Assembly: GCA_039105265.1 (NCBI GenBank)
Contig: JAPFFF010000051.1
Span: 496,001-560,000, forward strand
From: Tritrichomonas musculus
Taxonomy: Eukaryota > Parabasalia > Tritrichomonadida > Tritrichomonadidae
Reading direction: 5' to 3'
DNA length: 64,000 nt
Shown here: positions 1-9,872 of the stretch, piece by piece
How positions within the stretch are numbered: the first letter of the stretch is position 1
How the letters are laid out: each line of letters begins with the position of its first letter
The notes under the pieces: model-generated
Databases searched by the model: none
What the model was told of the DNA's origin: nothing
The model's input: the letters and a program-made list of their open reading frames with translations, nothing else
Position numbers and translations under genes: made by a program

Positions 1-2
1 TC

Positions 3-2894
3 GATATAGAGAATGTTGTACCAGAATATTTTTATGAGAATGGAGCCGAAAAAATACCCGAATGGAGCCTCTTTGAAGCAGTTCGCTTTAGTGAATTTCA
101 GAATATTAAGGCAAAAAATGACGTTGGAGGAAGTTTCTTTCAATATTTGGTACGTGAAAACTGTCCATCAAATGTCTCAAAATATCTCAAGAAATTACAG
201 ATTTTCACTTCTCTCGTGGACAAAAAAGGCAAACAAAGAAAGGAATTGGACGATTGCTGCTTCATTTACGCCCTTCAACAAACAGGATGCTACGATGATG
301 ACACACTAAACAAAATGCGCCTAAGGATTAATTCAAGATATCTCTCCCAAAAAGCATTGAATAATTTATGTACAGAGTTCAAAATTCATGTCAAATTATC
401 TTTCATTGATGAAGATTCAAAATGCAAAAAACAAACAGTTAGGTCCCAAAAAGATGGTTCAAAAAAGAGTTATTTAGGTATAGAAAATGCTGACCCAACA
501 AGAACTCATACAATGAATGTCTTCAATAAGCACTATTTCCTTGAGGAGAAAACACCTTTCAGCACGTATTATATCAATTCGCTTTGCAAACTTGGCTCCG
601 CCAACCACCTCCTTGACTGTTCAGAAGACAAATACAATAAAGAATACAACGTAGACCACTGGCGCCCTGCGAGACACTTCATGACATCATCAAATTTGGT
701 CCGAACTCTCATGAAAAACAACTTCTTCATCCCAATCACATTTGGTCAATATAAGGTCCTCAACACAGTTTTCTACAAAGAAGTAATCGACGATATTGAC
801 CTTATCGACCTCGAATATAACGAAGAACAATGCACGAAACTAATCAAAGAGGATAAAAAGAAACTACTCCAAACTGACAACAAAACATATTGGTATGCCG
901 ATTTTGAAGCAGATACATCAACAGAAATTCACAAACCTTTCCTCTGTGTCTTACAGAATAGAACAGGCCGAATCAATAAAACTTTCCGAGGAGAAGATTG
1001 CAACAAACAATTACTCGATTATTTGCCCGATGATGCAGTCGTTTATTTCCACAATTTAGCGTATGATATCAGAATGATGGCCTCTTTCGGACTCGCCAAA
1101 TCCATCATCAAAGGCACGAAAACAATGAAGGCTGATATAAAATATAACAACAAAACAATTCATCTCAAAGACTCTTTACCAATTCTTTCCTGCAAATTAT
1201 CTCAATTACCCTCAATGTTTGACATTCCTGACATACAAAAAGAGATATTTCCATACAAATATTATACTCTTGATCGCCTTCAAACTAACTGTGGCACAAT
1301 CAACGAAGCAGGAGAAAATGAAGACAAAATTTGGACAGATGAAGACTACAATTTATTCAACGCCAATATCGATAAAATATCTGGCTGCCGAATAGACGAA
1401 AATCATTTTGACATGTGGAAATATGCAGAATTTTACTGCCAGCAAGACGTTAATATCCTCAGAATCGGATTCAATAAACTACGTGAAGGATTCATCAAAG
1501 ACTTCAAAGTCGACCCATTTAATTTCATCAGCATATCGTCTCTCGCAAACGAAGTCTTCAATCAAAGAGTCTATTATCCCAACCAAAATCTGTACAAATT
1601 AGGTGGTCATGTGAGATATTTTTGCTCAAAGGCGATATATGGAGGTAGATGTATGACAGCTTATAACAAGAAATGGCATGTCAAGAAGAACCTTTGCGAT
1701 TTTGATGCAGTATCTTTATATCCTTCCGCAATGAGTAGATTATACACAGTTGAAGGACGTCCAAAGGTAATACAACAAGACCAACTCAACTACAATTTCC
1801 TCTCTCAACAGTCCGCATACATTGTCGAAATCGAAATAACAAAAATCAACAAACATTATGCATTTCCGTTAATTGTTCAAAAAATAGGAGGTTTAAACAG
1901 AAATAACGACATTCTTCAACCAAATCAAACCATTAAAATGGTTGTTGATAATATTACTTTGGAGGACTTTATTGAGTTTCAGCAAATAGAATTCAATATT
2001 TTGAGAGGATATTACTGGGATGGAAAGAAAGATTATCGTATTCAAGAATGTATCAGAGAAATATTCAATAAACGACTCGAATATAAGAAACAGAATAATC
2101 CGCTCCAAAATCTCTATAAACTCATCATGAATTCCTGCTACGGCAAAACAATAGAGAGGCCAGTAGATAAAGACTATAAATATCTTCATGAAGGAGATGA
2201 ACTCGACAAATATTGGGCAAAAAACTACAACAAAATAGTCGAAGATATTCAGTTAAACAACTCAAATATTCACGCAATAAAGACCCTCAAACAAATAGAT
2301 AATCACTTCAATTTCTCTCTTTTAGGCATCCAAGTTCTGTCCATGTCCAAGAGAATAATGAATGAAGTCATGTGTCTTGCTTTCGACATAGGATGCCATA
2401 TTTATTACCAAGATACCGACTCATTTATGATAGAATCTGCCGACTTAAAACGTCTACAAAAAGAATTCAACAATAAATATAACCGCGAACTTATTGGGAA
2501 AAATTTAGGACAATTTCACTGTGATTTCCCTTCGATAAATGGTCATGATGAGATGCCAGAATCTATTGAAGCATTCTTCTTGATGAAGAAAATGTACGTC
2601 CATATGATAACAGATTCTACTGGAGAGATTGATTATGTAATAAGAGGCAAGGGACTAACTCAGAATTCTATCAAATATAAATTCAATGAAGAGTTTCAAG
2701 GAGATGTTATGAAGCTTTATGAAACACTATATAACGGAAATTCCATCACATTCGACTTAACAAAAGGACAACCTTGCTTCGAAATGAATAAAAATATGAC
2801 TGTATCGACAAGAAAAAAATTCGAGAGATGTATCAAAACAGACTATACTGAAGGAGATATTACACAATATTTTACCAGTCAATTTTCCACCTAG
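3..2894 (+). CDS. polB: Polinton protein-primed DNA polymerase B (continues off left edge)
   Basis: The frame is open from the first codon of the window, so the true start lies upstream; the first internal methionines are not the start. Replicates the element by protein priming. Exonuclease motifs are visible as YWYADFEADT (ExoI), YFHNLAYDIRM (ExoII) and YCQQDVNIL (ExoIII). Polymerase motifs are DFDAVSLYPSAM (motif A), KLIMNSCYGKT (motif B, KxxxNSxYG) and YYQDTDSFMI (motif C, DTD). This full set in one chain marks an active-type family B enzyme. The 3' end overlaps the convergent integrase gene by about 23 bp. Confidence 0.96.
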   Translation, partial: DIENVVPEYFYENGAEKIPEWSLFEAVRFSEFQNIKAKNDVGGSFFQYLVRENCPSNVSKYLKKLQIFTSLVDKKGKQRKELDDCCFIYALQQTGCYDDDTLNKMRLRINSRYLSQKALNNLCTEFKIHVKLSFIDEDSKCKKQTVRSQKDGSKKSYLGIENADPTRTHTMNVFNKHYFLEEKTPFSTYYINSLCKLGSANHLLDCSEDKYNKEYNVDHWRPARHFMTSSNLVRTLMKNNFFIPITFGQYKVLNTVFYKEVIDDIDLIDLEYNEEQCTKLIKEDKKKLLQTDNKTYWYADFEADTSTEIHKPFLCVLQNRTGRINKTFRGEDCNKQLLDYLPDDAVVYFHNLAYDIRMMASFGLAKSIIKGTKTMKADIKYNNKTIHLKDSLPILSCKLSQLPSMFDIPDIQKEIFPYKYYTLDRLQTNCGTINEAGENEDKIWTDEDYNLFNANIDKISGCRIDENHFDMWKYAEFYCQQDVNILRIGFNKLREGFIKDFKVDPFNFISISSLANEVFNQRVYYPNQNLYKLGGHVRYFCSKAIYGGRCMTAYNKKWHVKKNLCDFDAVSLYPSAMSRLYTVEGRPKVIQQDQLNYNFLSQQSAYIVEIEITKINKHYAFPLIVQKIGGLNRNNDILQPNQTIKMVVDNITLEDFIEFQQIEFNILRGYYWDGKKDYRIQECIREIFNKRLEYKKQNNPLQNLYKLIMNSCYGKTIERPVDKDYKYLHEGDELDKYWAKNYNKIVEDIQLNNSNIHAIKTLKQIDNHFNFSLLGIQVLSMSKRIMNEVMCLAFDIGCHIYYQDTDSFMIESADLKRLQKEFNNKYNRELIGKNLGQFHCDFPSINGHDEMPESIEAFFLMKKMYVHMITDSTGEIDYVIRGKGLTQNSIKYKFNEEFQGDVMKLYETLYNGNSITFDLTKGQPCFEMNKNMTVSTRKKFERCIKTDYTEGDITQYFTSQFST

Positions 2895-4740
2895 GCATCA
2901 TTTGTCTCGTATTTTTTTGGTCCGTTACTTCATACAAACCATTCTTGAACCCAATAACTCTATACTTTCCTGGCTGTACATTGGACCTTCTCTTCATCAT
3001 TCCATCCTTTTCGTTATACAATTTTACCGACATCCCTTTTGGCAAATAGAATCCTTTACTCGTCATTATGTCATAATTCTCTTTACAGATATTCATCACA
3101 ATCAACGATTCCAGTTCTTTATCTTCATGAACCATCTTTGGAGACACACTTTTCCTGGCATATTTTGAGAGTGTTTTATGAGGTGCGTTATTATATTGCC
3201 TCACCAATTCTTCCATTATCGATGGAGTAATTATCCCGATTCCCATATTGTAAGCCATATCTCTCAGTGTTCTGATGACTCTATCTATCAATCCCAAAGA
3301 ACTGTGCATCGGGTCTGTTTTTACCTGTTTTTGCTCCTTTTTCATGAAGTCTGGATAGTTTCCCATTCTCATTCTTGGTGCAGTTTGCCATTCTATTCCA
3401 TGTGTCCTATAGTATTCTTGTGCCTTTCTTGAGTTAAAAGAGCCCTCACCATCAAACGTCAAGCTCTTTATTACAACACCAGATTGCAGCAATTTATCGA
3501 GGGTTTTCAAGTATGTATCTGCTGATTTATCATATTTCGCGAATCTCTGATGCTTTTCTTCCTCTTTCTCTTCTCCAAACAATATCTGATTTACCAACGC
3601 AACGTACAAATATCTTGTATTGACATTTATCATGACCAAATAACATAATTTATCAACAAACATCAAATCAATAATATAGGAATTTCTTGATGAAACTTTA
3701 TGGAGCTGATACATCTTCGCGTTCTTTTTCAAAGGAAAGTATGATGTGTTCTCGGCTATTTTGACCTGTCTATCGGGAAACAAACTCTTCAAAGCTCTTA
3801 TTTTACTCTCTGTTTTGAACCCAATAATATTTTGCTCCTGAGGAATTTCATAAGTTGAATATGTCGTTGGCTGGAAATAAAATTTATTGACGTATCTATT
3901 GTATCTCTCGTCTTCGGATAATCTACTCTCTCCCCAATTACTACTGACTCTATTGAATTCCTCTTTATCTAACAGCCTCTCATGATTATAAACAACAAAT
4001 TCATTCAATTTATTGCTGAATGTATCTCTAAAAATAGGTCTTTTAGGTCTTTGTCTCTTTTCCCATTCCTCAATAAATTCGTCATAAATTTGTTGTATAT
4101 CATCATCTTGAATCACAATTCTTGTATAAACTCTGGGCGTATCTTCAAAGAGATATATGTGTTTATTCCCTCCACTCGCAAAGCGAGAGTCTGCTGTGCA
4201 GCCATTTTGCTGAATAAAATCTCTGACAGCACCAAATTGTGGCTTGTTTTTGTTGGTCAATTTTTGTCTGAACAATTCTTCTTTGGCTCTTTCACAAGCA
4301 TCTTTATATCTGGATTCATTGACTCTTTTGATGCCTTCTTTTAGTTGTTCTATCCTTGCAAAAAGCAATCTATCGATTCTGTCTTGGTTGATTCTCAAGA
4401 AATTATTTACGTGTTGAATGTCTGTTCGAGTAAAAGCGTGGTTATAAGTAAATTTTCTCCCATGATTGAAGCAATAAGAAGGATCGTCCATATAGTCCAA
4501 ATAGTCGTCCAAAGAGTCTATTTTCTGATTTCCTAGCCAGTCCATTATCCTCTCAGCTTTATAATTTACTTTTTGTTGAGGGTCAGAAAGGCATCTACAA
4601 AATATCCGGATTTTATTGCTGGTATTCAGGACATCCCCATCATTGCCTCTCAACAAATCGTCTATCGGCAAGTTTGTTTCCGATATGATATGATTTATTA
4701 TTTCATCCGTGTTATTGTAAAGCAATTTACTTGTATTCAT
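2872..4740 (-). CDS. int: Polinton integrase (RVE/retroviral-type)
   Basis: A 622-residue protein. The middle third has the RNase-H-fold integrase core: SYIIDLMFVD with the first acidic residue, SLTFDGEGSF with the second, and the helix around LIDRVIRTLRDM followed by YNNAPHKTLSKYARKSV, which resembles the usual integrase 'YN..PH..L....P' segment. The C-terminal ~60 residues (QPGKYRVIGFKNGLYEVTD) look like an SH3/chromo-like DNA-binding barrel. The family joins element ends to chromosomal DNA and makes short target duplications. A small in-frame hairpin-bearing insert (GCTADSRFASGG) is shared with the fibre-like gene. The gene ends against polB, convergently. Confidence 0.92.
   Translation of the reverse strand: MNTSKLLYNNTDEIINHIISETNLPIDDLLRGNDGDVLNTSNKIRIFCRCLSDPQQKVNYKAERIMDWLGNQKIDSLDDYLDYMDDPSYCFNHGRKFTYNHAFTRTDIQHVNNFLRINQDRIDRLLFARIEQLKEGIKRVNESRYKDACERAKEELFRQKLTNKNKPQFGAVRDFIQQNGCTADSRFASGGNKHIYLFEDTPRVYTRIVIQDDDIQQIYDEFIEEWEKRQRPKRPIFRDTFSNKLNEFVVYNHERLLDKEEFNRVSSNWGESRLSEDERYNRYVNKFYFQPTTYSTYEIPQEQNIIGFKTESKIRALKSLFPDRQVKIAENTSYFPLKKNAKMYQLHKVSSRNSYIIDLMFVDKLCYLVMINVNTRYLYVALVNQILFGEEKEEEKHQRFAKYDKSADTYLKTLDKLLQSGVVIKSLTFDGEGSFNSRKAQEYYRTHGIEWQTAPRMRMGNYPDFMKKEQKQVKTDPMHSSLGLIDRVIRTLRDMAYNMGIGIITPSIMEELVRQYNNAPHKTLSKYARKSVSPKMVHEDKELESLIVMNICKENYDIMTSKGFYLPKGMSVKLYNEKDGMMKRRSNVQPGKYRVIGFKNGLYEVTDQKNTRQMMPRWKIDW
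4175..4203 (-). repeat. short hairpin insert in integrase gene
   Basis: A 13-nt hairpin (5-bp stem ctcgc/gcgag, 3-nt loop) abuts an 18-nt block, agagtctgctgtgcagcc, that recurs exactly at 9080-9097. Both copies are read on the minus strand in the same frame as GCTADS. This looks like a small in-frame palindromic insert, but only two clear copies are visible. Confidence 0.6.
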
Positions 4741-4757
4741 TTTTTATTTGGTAGAAA

Positions 4758-4997
4758 ATGTCTCAAGAACAGCCCGCTCTCCTCCCTCTCAAAAACTGGC
4801 ACGGTAGAAAAACTTTCGCCACTCCTACTCTGAAACAACTGAAATCTCGTCTTCAATATTATCGAAGGATATTGAGCCAAACACCTCCCACAGACCCCAA
4901 AAAAATAGCAAAAAGAGAGAAGATTCAACGAAAATATGACAGAGATATGAAGGTAAGAAATCTGTTAAATAGAGCTGTTAGCAATCTTTACTCCTGA
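4758..4997 (+). CDS. small basic Polinton protein, unknown
   Basis: A 79-residue, lysine/arginine-rich protein starting 17 bp from the divergent integrase start. The middle, residues 25-55 (KQLKSRLQYYRRIL... KKIAKREKIQRKYDR), should form a basic helix or coiled coil. I do not recognise a family. Basic small proteins in such elements may bind DNA or serve as terminal or core proteins, but nothing here proves that. The next gene follows 21 bp later on the same strand, so the two may be co-expressed. Confidence 0.6.
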   Translation: MSQEQPALLPLKNWHGRKTFATPTLKQLKSRLQYYRRILSQTPPTDPKKIAKREKIQRKYDRDMKVRNLLNRAVSNLYS

Positions 4998-5018
4998 AAA
5001 TTTTTTGTTATTCAAATA

Positions 5019-5525
5019 ATGTCTGGAACTCTCCGACAAGCTCGTATACTGTCATCAGAAGCAAAAAGCAAGAACAATACATCAATTTCGCAAGAACAGA
5101 ATACCAATATCCAAATAAATTACCCTAATATCCCTCAACTTAACGCCTCAAAAACAGTCTCTCGAAGCAATAGTTTGTCTGATTTAAAGAACTACAATCA
5201 GCTTGACTCCCTTGAGCAAAAAAATAAATTCCTCGAAATGCTCGTTTCTGTCTATGAGGACAATCCGCTAAAAGTGAATGCTTATCTCGTTTGTAATACC
5301 ACATCTCTCATGAATATGATTAAACTCTTGACCGACGCAGATAAAGTCGAATTAGTATTGGACGAAGATATTGCCTGTAATTCCTGTTGTTCCTCCGATA
5401 AATTGATATATATTTCGAAGATTCTCATAACGAAAAACAACAAGACAGAAGACATGAAATATGCCTACAACGATATTTACTCACAGTTCATCAAGTATGG
5501 CATAAGTCTCAAAATATGTGTTTAA
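5019..5525 (+). CDS. Polinton protein of unknown function
   Basis: A 168-residue protein. The first ~60 residues are polar and probably disordered (SEAKSKNNTSISQEQNTN). The rest is a compact alternating helix/strand stretch with a CNSCC cluster near residue 126. No family recognised. Its stop codon overlaps the end of the convergent fibre-like gene by 4 bp, the tight packing typical of the element. Confidence 0.65.
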   Translation: MSGTLRQARILSSEAKSKNNTSISQEQNTNIQINYPNIPQLNASKTVSRSNSLSDLKNYNQLDSLEQKNKFLEMLVSVYEDNPLKVNAYLVCNTTSLMNMIKLLTDADKVELVLDEDIACNSCCSSDKLIYISKILITKNNKTEDMKYAYNDIYSQFIKYGISLKICV

Positions 5526-8500
5526 GATTTGAAAATAGCCAATATATGTTCGTTTATTTTTGCACTTACTTTGCCCACAATACTTTGTTGAATCTTCAAA
5601 GTCATGGCATAATCCTCGTCCAAAATCCTTCCGTCATATAGAATTACATCTCCTATTTGATACAAATTAGCGTCATCGACATAAAATAAATAGTCTCCGT
5701 GTGTAGCGAATTTGACGCATCCGTTTTCTGAATCTACCTCTACAATGACACCAACAAATTCCTTCCATGAACCGTCTATGATTACAGAGCAAATACAGTC
5801 TGTGGTGTCTTCTGCTGTCGAACTGACGAATATATTTTTTTGTGGGTCTCTTTTATACACATGGCCTGATAAAAATACCGGTTTTCCAATCTTATAGTCC
5901 GATATTTCTTCGCCCGCTTCTATCGGGGCATAATGAGTAATTGTATTTGAGCCGTTTGATGTTATTTTGCCGTCGACATGAAGATCCCTACTAATATTTG
6001 TAGGTTTAGATAAATATATTGCGTCTTTTGACATCGATATTATATTATCAGACATATATAAACCTAATGCTATTCTAGTTTCGGTTGAAGAATAATGATA
6101 AAATCTAATAACTCCACAATCATAGTCTCTCGTTTCTTCGCCAAAATATATTTTACACACACTTGCTTTACTATGATTAAGTATAGAAAAAGGAGCGATT
6201 TCAGTAGTGTTTATGTTTATTGAGCCATTATTTTTTGCTACATATTTTCCATCACATTCTGATTCCGTCAAATATTTATCGTCATTTTTGTACAAATCAG
6301 CGTTAAGTTTTATTTTATTTGTTGAATCGTTGATTAATGACAATATTTTACTATCGTTTATTCTTATACTTGTTGTTGGTTTATTGTTAGTCAATTCTTG
6401 AATTACTTCGCATAAATTAGACAAGTTTGTACCGAATTTTATTGATGCTATATCGGCATTTGAAAACATTTCAGCTAAAGTAGCATTATTATTTCTATTA
6501 ATGTATAGTTCATTATTTAGTTCTAATAAACTATTTATGAGTATATAACTTTGATTAACATCATCATTGGCGGATATTTTAAAAAGTTCAATATTTTTGT
6601 AAAATAAGAACAGCATTTTTAATATTTTTCTATATCTAATCTTCATATAATTTTCTGTTTCATCCCCCAACATAATATCAATATCAGTTTTATTTTGTAA
6701 ATTAAGCGTAGAAACTCTATTATTATTTGTATTAATCGATAATGAACCATCATCATTTTTCTCTACATAGCCCGATAAGTCGACAGGTTCTGGAATCTCA
6801 CTCTTCACTTGCTCAATAGCACGGGTCAATTCACTTTTCTGAGCAAAATTATTTTTTACGAAATTTATGTTTGGAATACAATATTCGTCATAAACTTCAG
6901 GTTCGTATGAATAACTTACAGACTCTAGGTCCACAACATAATTTCCGTTATATCTGAATGTTCCACCGTAATAGAAAAAGTATATAGAAAAAGTATTTTC
7001 GCCTTTCTTGTAATGATAATATTCCGCGTCTTCACTATCATACAAATATTCTCCTGAAATATCTTCATTATTACAAGAGCCTTTCACAAAAAGAGATGAT
7101 TTCTTTAATATGTTGCATAAATCTCTATCCAAATTTGTGATATAAGTTCTTTTATCCTCATCATTTGTTGTTTCATTTACGAATTTTGTAGCGATTGATA
7201 ATTCTTGAGTTATTTTCTCAGTTGATAATATATCTGTTTTTAACGCATATTTTCCATCCGCTTCTTCCTTTGAAATATAACCCGATAAATCGACTGTTTT
7301 GAGCTGTTTCATATGATTATCTATCAATTTTTTGACTGCCTTTGCTGTAATCAGCTGTTTATTAGTCAATTCTTCGCCCAACAAAATCGGTTTCTGTTCT
7401 CTTGTCATCGACATAATCCAAACAGCTGAAGGACAATTTTCTGCATATACATCTAAATACGGAACATTTATCCGAAAATCTTCATACTCTCCGTCTATTT
7501 TAATCTCCTCATTGTCATCAACTCCATAGCAAAGATATCGGAAACATTTCTTGTCAAACGCCTCTATTTCTTCAATAAATTCCAGCGCTGTTCGAATCTC
7601 TCTTGGAGCAGCAAGAACATCAACGTCCCGAACTATTGCCTCCGCTCCTTCCGAAACCTCTTCACCAGCAAAACAAAATCTTTTTACCTTTGATATTCCC
7701 TCTGCCGCCAACGATAAAAGCGCCTTTGGACCGCCGACAAAATTTACTGTGGCACCAGCTATACACACAACATCTTTGATATAATTAAACCAATTTGTCT
7801 TGTTTTTCATATCGTTTAGTTGTTTTTGGAGGTTTGAATAAAGATTTTGCAGCTCAGATATTCTATTATTTGCTATATCTACTGTATTTCCCAAAGAATT
7901 TAGAACAAAAAGATGAGACTCAATATTTTCCCCAATAACGACGCCAGAAGTCTGTATATTACAGTTTGTGTATAAAGTACTGCATGCTTCAGGTCTTGGT
8001 ACGACAGAATAATACCCACATCCTGCTAGAAACTCAAAAGTATTTCCTCCTTCTTTATACGAAACATCTGGTATCGGAAAAATTACTTCTTTGTCTGAGG
8101 GCATATAAAGTATCAGGCCGTAAGGAGGATTCCCAATATCTATTCGGCTATTGTAGTGGAAAGGAATATATTTATAACAATTTTCTGAAACAACTTTATA
8201 GCACGATTCTGACTCATAACTGCTATGAGAATACCCAAATTCAGAGGTATATTCTATTCCGTTTATATTTAGACTTGCCGAAAAATTGCATGACTCTTTC
8301 TTGGTACATTTCAGTAGAACACTCCAATATCCGTCTTTATCTTCGTATTTTGCCACTTCGCAATCGTTAAATGTACAAAGCCCTTTATCAACAATGACTT
8401 CAAAAGGGTTTTTGTCGGAATAATTGTGTATCCAATTCCTTAGGACGTATCTATTTGTGTCGTTTTGCTCAATGAAAATTCCTTGATATGTATGCTTGAA

Positions 8501-9478
8501 GAACTCAGTTTCTCCTTTGATTGATTTGGAGCCAGGAATATTGTATGACAAATTATTACCGACCCATTCATTATTTTGCTTTGTGAGTTTGAAATCTGTA
8601 CCAAATACCTCATCATGGAACTCAAAAGTTTGTCCATCTAAGAGCTTGTCAAATTCTTCTGTTCCGGGAATATAGCCCCAATCAGCATAATAATATTGTT
8701 CATTTTCTGTGCAGCCATAAGACTTCATCTCATAGAAATTCGGTAAAGGAGAAGTATAAAGTTTGAGACAATTTTCTGCATCGACATTATTACATTTGAT
8801 ATTTATGAGGTTAGATTCCTTGTTTGAAATATATTGCTTAACCTTTCCTGTGAAATTTATTTTCATGAAACCAGAAGTAAAGAGGTCAAAAGGATTATCA
8901 AGAGATTCCTTACTCATATAAATTCGGGCAGATAATTCGTTTTCAATATAGGAAATTGCGTTATTTGAGTCGATTTTGGGATTCGTAAATTTGCCGTTTT
9001 TTGCGTCTATTTTTGCCTCCCCGCCAGTCTTGCTGGGGTCTCCTACAGAGCCGCTTGCTTTGCAAGAGTCTGCTTTGCAAGAGTCTGCTGTGCAGCCGAA
9101 CGTTGAACAGTTTATTGTAAAAACATTTCCTGAATAGTCAGACGGTATATCTATTTTGATTTCCAAAATATTGTATTCGTCATTTTCTGCTTTCGACAAG
9201 GAGTTTAAATCAAGGGAATAGGCATCAAGACCATCTTCATATGATAATTCATTAACTGAGCCAGGGGACATTTCCAAAGAGGTTATTCGTTCTTCATGGT
9301 TAATGAGCTGAGATTTCAGAGAGATTCCTCCTAAATTTATATCTCCTCCAACGGTCAAATCTTGTTCTATATCAGCTGTTTTGGCGCTTATTTCATCACA
9401 ATTTATTGAGGAAGGATTCTTTGAGCCACCCATAAATGCACCGTCTAAAGCGTTCTGTTTAGTCAGTATTGCTGTCAT
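5522..9478 (-). CDS. giant fibre/spike-like Polinton protein
   Basis: About 1318 residues from the second ATG (9478), preferred because the upstream ATG at 9505 would run into the divergent neighbour's coding sequence. Short units such as EEADGKYALKTD and ESECDGKYVAKNN recur near residues 750 and 1150; this '(A/C)DGKY(A/V)xK' pattern is common in phage tail fibres. The N-terminal part has SLKSQLINHEERITSLE-type coiled coil. The C-terminus (NISRDLHVDGKITSNGS and following) reads like a beta-rich fibre tip. I infer a receptor-binding or surface fibre role. It carries a Cys-rich repeated insert (CTADSCKADSCKA). No enzyme motif seen. Confidence 0.75.
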   Translation of the reverse strand: MTAILTKQNALDGAFMGGSKNPSSINCDEISAKTADIEQDLTVGGDINLGGISLKSQLINHEERITSLEMSPGSVNELSYEDGLDAYSLDLNSLSKAENDEYNILEIKIDIPSDYSGNVFTINCSTFGCTADSCKADSCKASGSVGDPSKTGGEAKIDAKNGKFTNPKIDSNNAISYIENELSARIYMSKESLDNPFDLFTSGFMKINFTGKVKQYISNKESNLINIKCNNVDAENCLKLYTSPLPNFYEMKSYGCTENEQYYYADWGYIPGTEEFDKLLDGQTFEFHDEVFGTDFKLTKQNNEWVGNNLSYNIPGSKSIKGETEFFKHTYQGIFIEQNDTNRYVLRNWIHNYSDKNPFEVIVDKGLCTFNDCEVAKYEDKDGYWSVLLKCTKKESCNFSASLNINGIEYTSEFGYSHSSYESESCYKVVSENCYKYIPFHYNSRIDIGNPPYGLILYMPSDKEVIFPIPDVSYKEGGNTFEFLAGCGYYSVVPRPEACSTLYTNCNIQTSGVVIGENIESHLFVLNSLGNTVDIANNRISELQNLYSNLQKQLNDMKNKTNWFNYIKDVVCIAGATVNFVGGPKALLSLAAEGISKVKRFCFAGEEVSEGAEAIVRDVDVLAAPREIRTALEFIEEIEAFDKKCFRYLCYGVDDNEEIKIDGEYEDFRINVPYLDVYAENCPSAVWIMSMTREQKPILLGEELTNKQLITAKAVKKLIDNHMKQLKTVDLSGYISKEEADGKYALKTDILSTEKITQELSIATKFVNETTNDEDKRTYITNLDRDLCNILKKSSLFVKGSCNNEDISGEYLYDSEDAEYYHYKKGENTFSIYFFYYGGTFRYNGNYVVDLESVSYSYEPEVYDEYCIPNINFVKNNFAQKSELTRAIEQVKSEIPEPVDLSGYVEKNDDGSLSINTNNNRVSTLNLQNKTDIDIMLGDETENYMKIRYRKILKMLFLFYKNIELFKISANDDVNQSYILINSLLELNNELYINRNNNATLAEMFSNADIASIKFGTNLSNLCEVIQELTNNKPTTSIRINDSKILSLINDSTNKIKLNADLYKNDDKYLTESECDGKYVAKNNGSININTTEIAPFSILNHSKASVCKIYFGEETRDYDCGVIRFYHYSSTETRIALGLYMSDNIISMSKDAIYLSKPTNISRDLHVDGKITSNGSNTITHYAPIEAGEEISDYKIGKPVFLSGHVYKRDPQKNIFVSSTAEDTTDCICSVIIDGSWKEFVGVIVEVDSENGCVKFATHGDYLFYVDDANLYQIGDVILYDGRILDEDYAMTLKIQQSIVGKVSAKINEHILAIFKS
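9054..9097 (-). repeat. expanded hairpin insert in fibre-like gene
   Basis: Hairpin cttgc-ttt-gcaag (9054-9066), then two tandem copies of a 15-nt unit (tttgcaagagtctgc), ending in the same 18-nt block found in the integrase gene. Read on the minus strand it encodes GCTADSCKADSCKASG in frame. Confidence 0.65.
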
Positions 9479-9492
9479 TTTATAATAAATAA

Positions 9493-9825
9493 ATGCCCAA
9501 GACATACTTCATTACCAAGAAATACAACAATATTTTGCCCTCAGAATTCACAAATTCATTGAATAAACGATATATTTCCTTCCAATTTTGTCGAGCTACT
9601 TGTAATGGATATCTGGACGGAGAAACAGAAATGCACGCTTCATTTATTCAAAGAGATGAGTACGAAGATTCTCTTGTCTGGTACGCCAATTTGACTCCTC
9701 CGGACGATAATAGGAAATACGAATTTGTCGGGACAAAAAGAGAGTTTAGGATATGGTTCACTGACGCTGAAGGAAACGAAATAAAGCCTGACAATTTCAC
9801 TGTTTTCTTGAAGTTAGAGTACTGA
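9493..9825 (+). CDS. small beta-rich Polinton protein, possible structural
   Basis: A 110-residue protein transcribed divergently from the fibre-like gene, 14 bp from its preferred start. The sequence alternates short strands and ends FRIWFTDAEGNEIKPDNF followed by VFLKLEY, a strand-turn-strand ending of the 'LTDxxGNxI' type seen in small virion proteins. No signal or membrane segment. I infer a minor virion protein, with low certainty. Confidence 0.6.
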   Translation: MPKTYFITKKYNNILPSEFTNSLNKRYISFQFCRATCNGYLDGETEMHASFIQRDEYEDSLVWYANLTPPDDNRKYEFVGTKREFRIWFTDAEGNEIKPDNFTVFLKLEY

Positions 9826-9872
9826 GGATTCAGCATTGAGGATGTGCAAAAAAATATTTTTTTACTGTTTTT

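Noticed and set aside
13-309. 98-codon plus-strand frame at the left edge
   Set aside because: Overlaps the DNA polymerase frame, which is open to the window edge and has all family motifs; this is a shadow.
2872-4740. Integrase as part of a retrotransposon
   Set aside because: No reverse transcriptase nearby; it sits with PolB, ATPase and capsid genes, which is the Polinton set.
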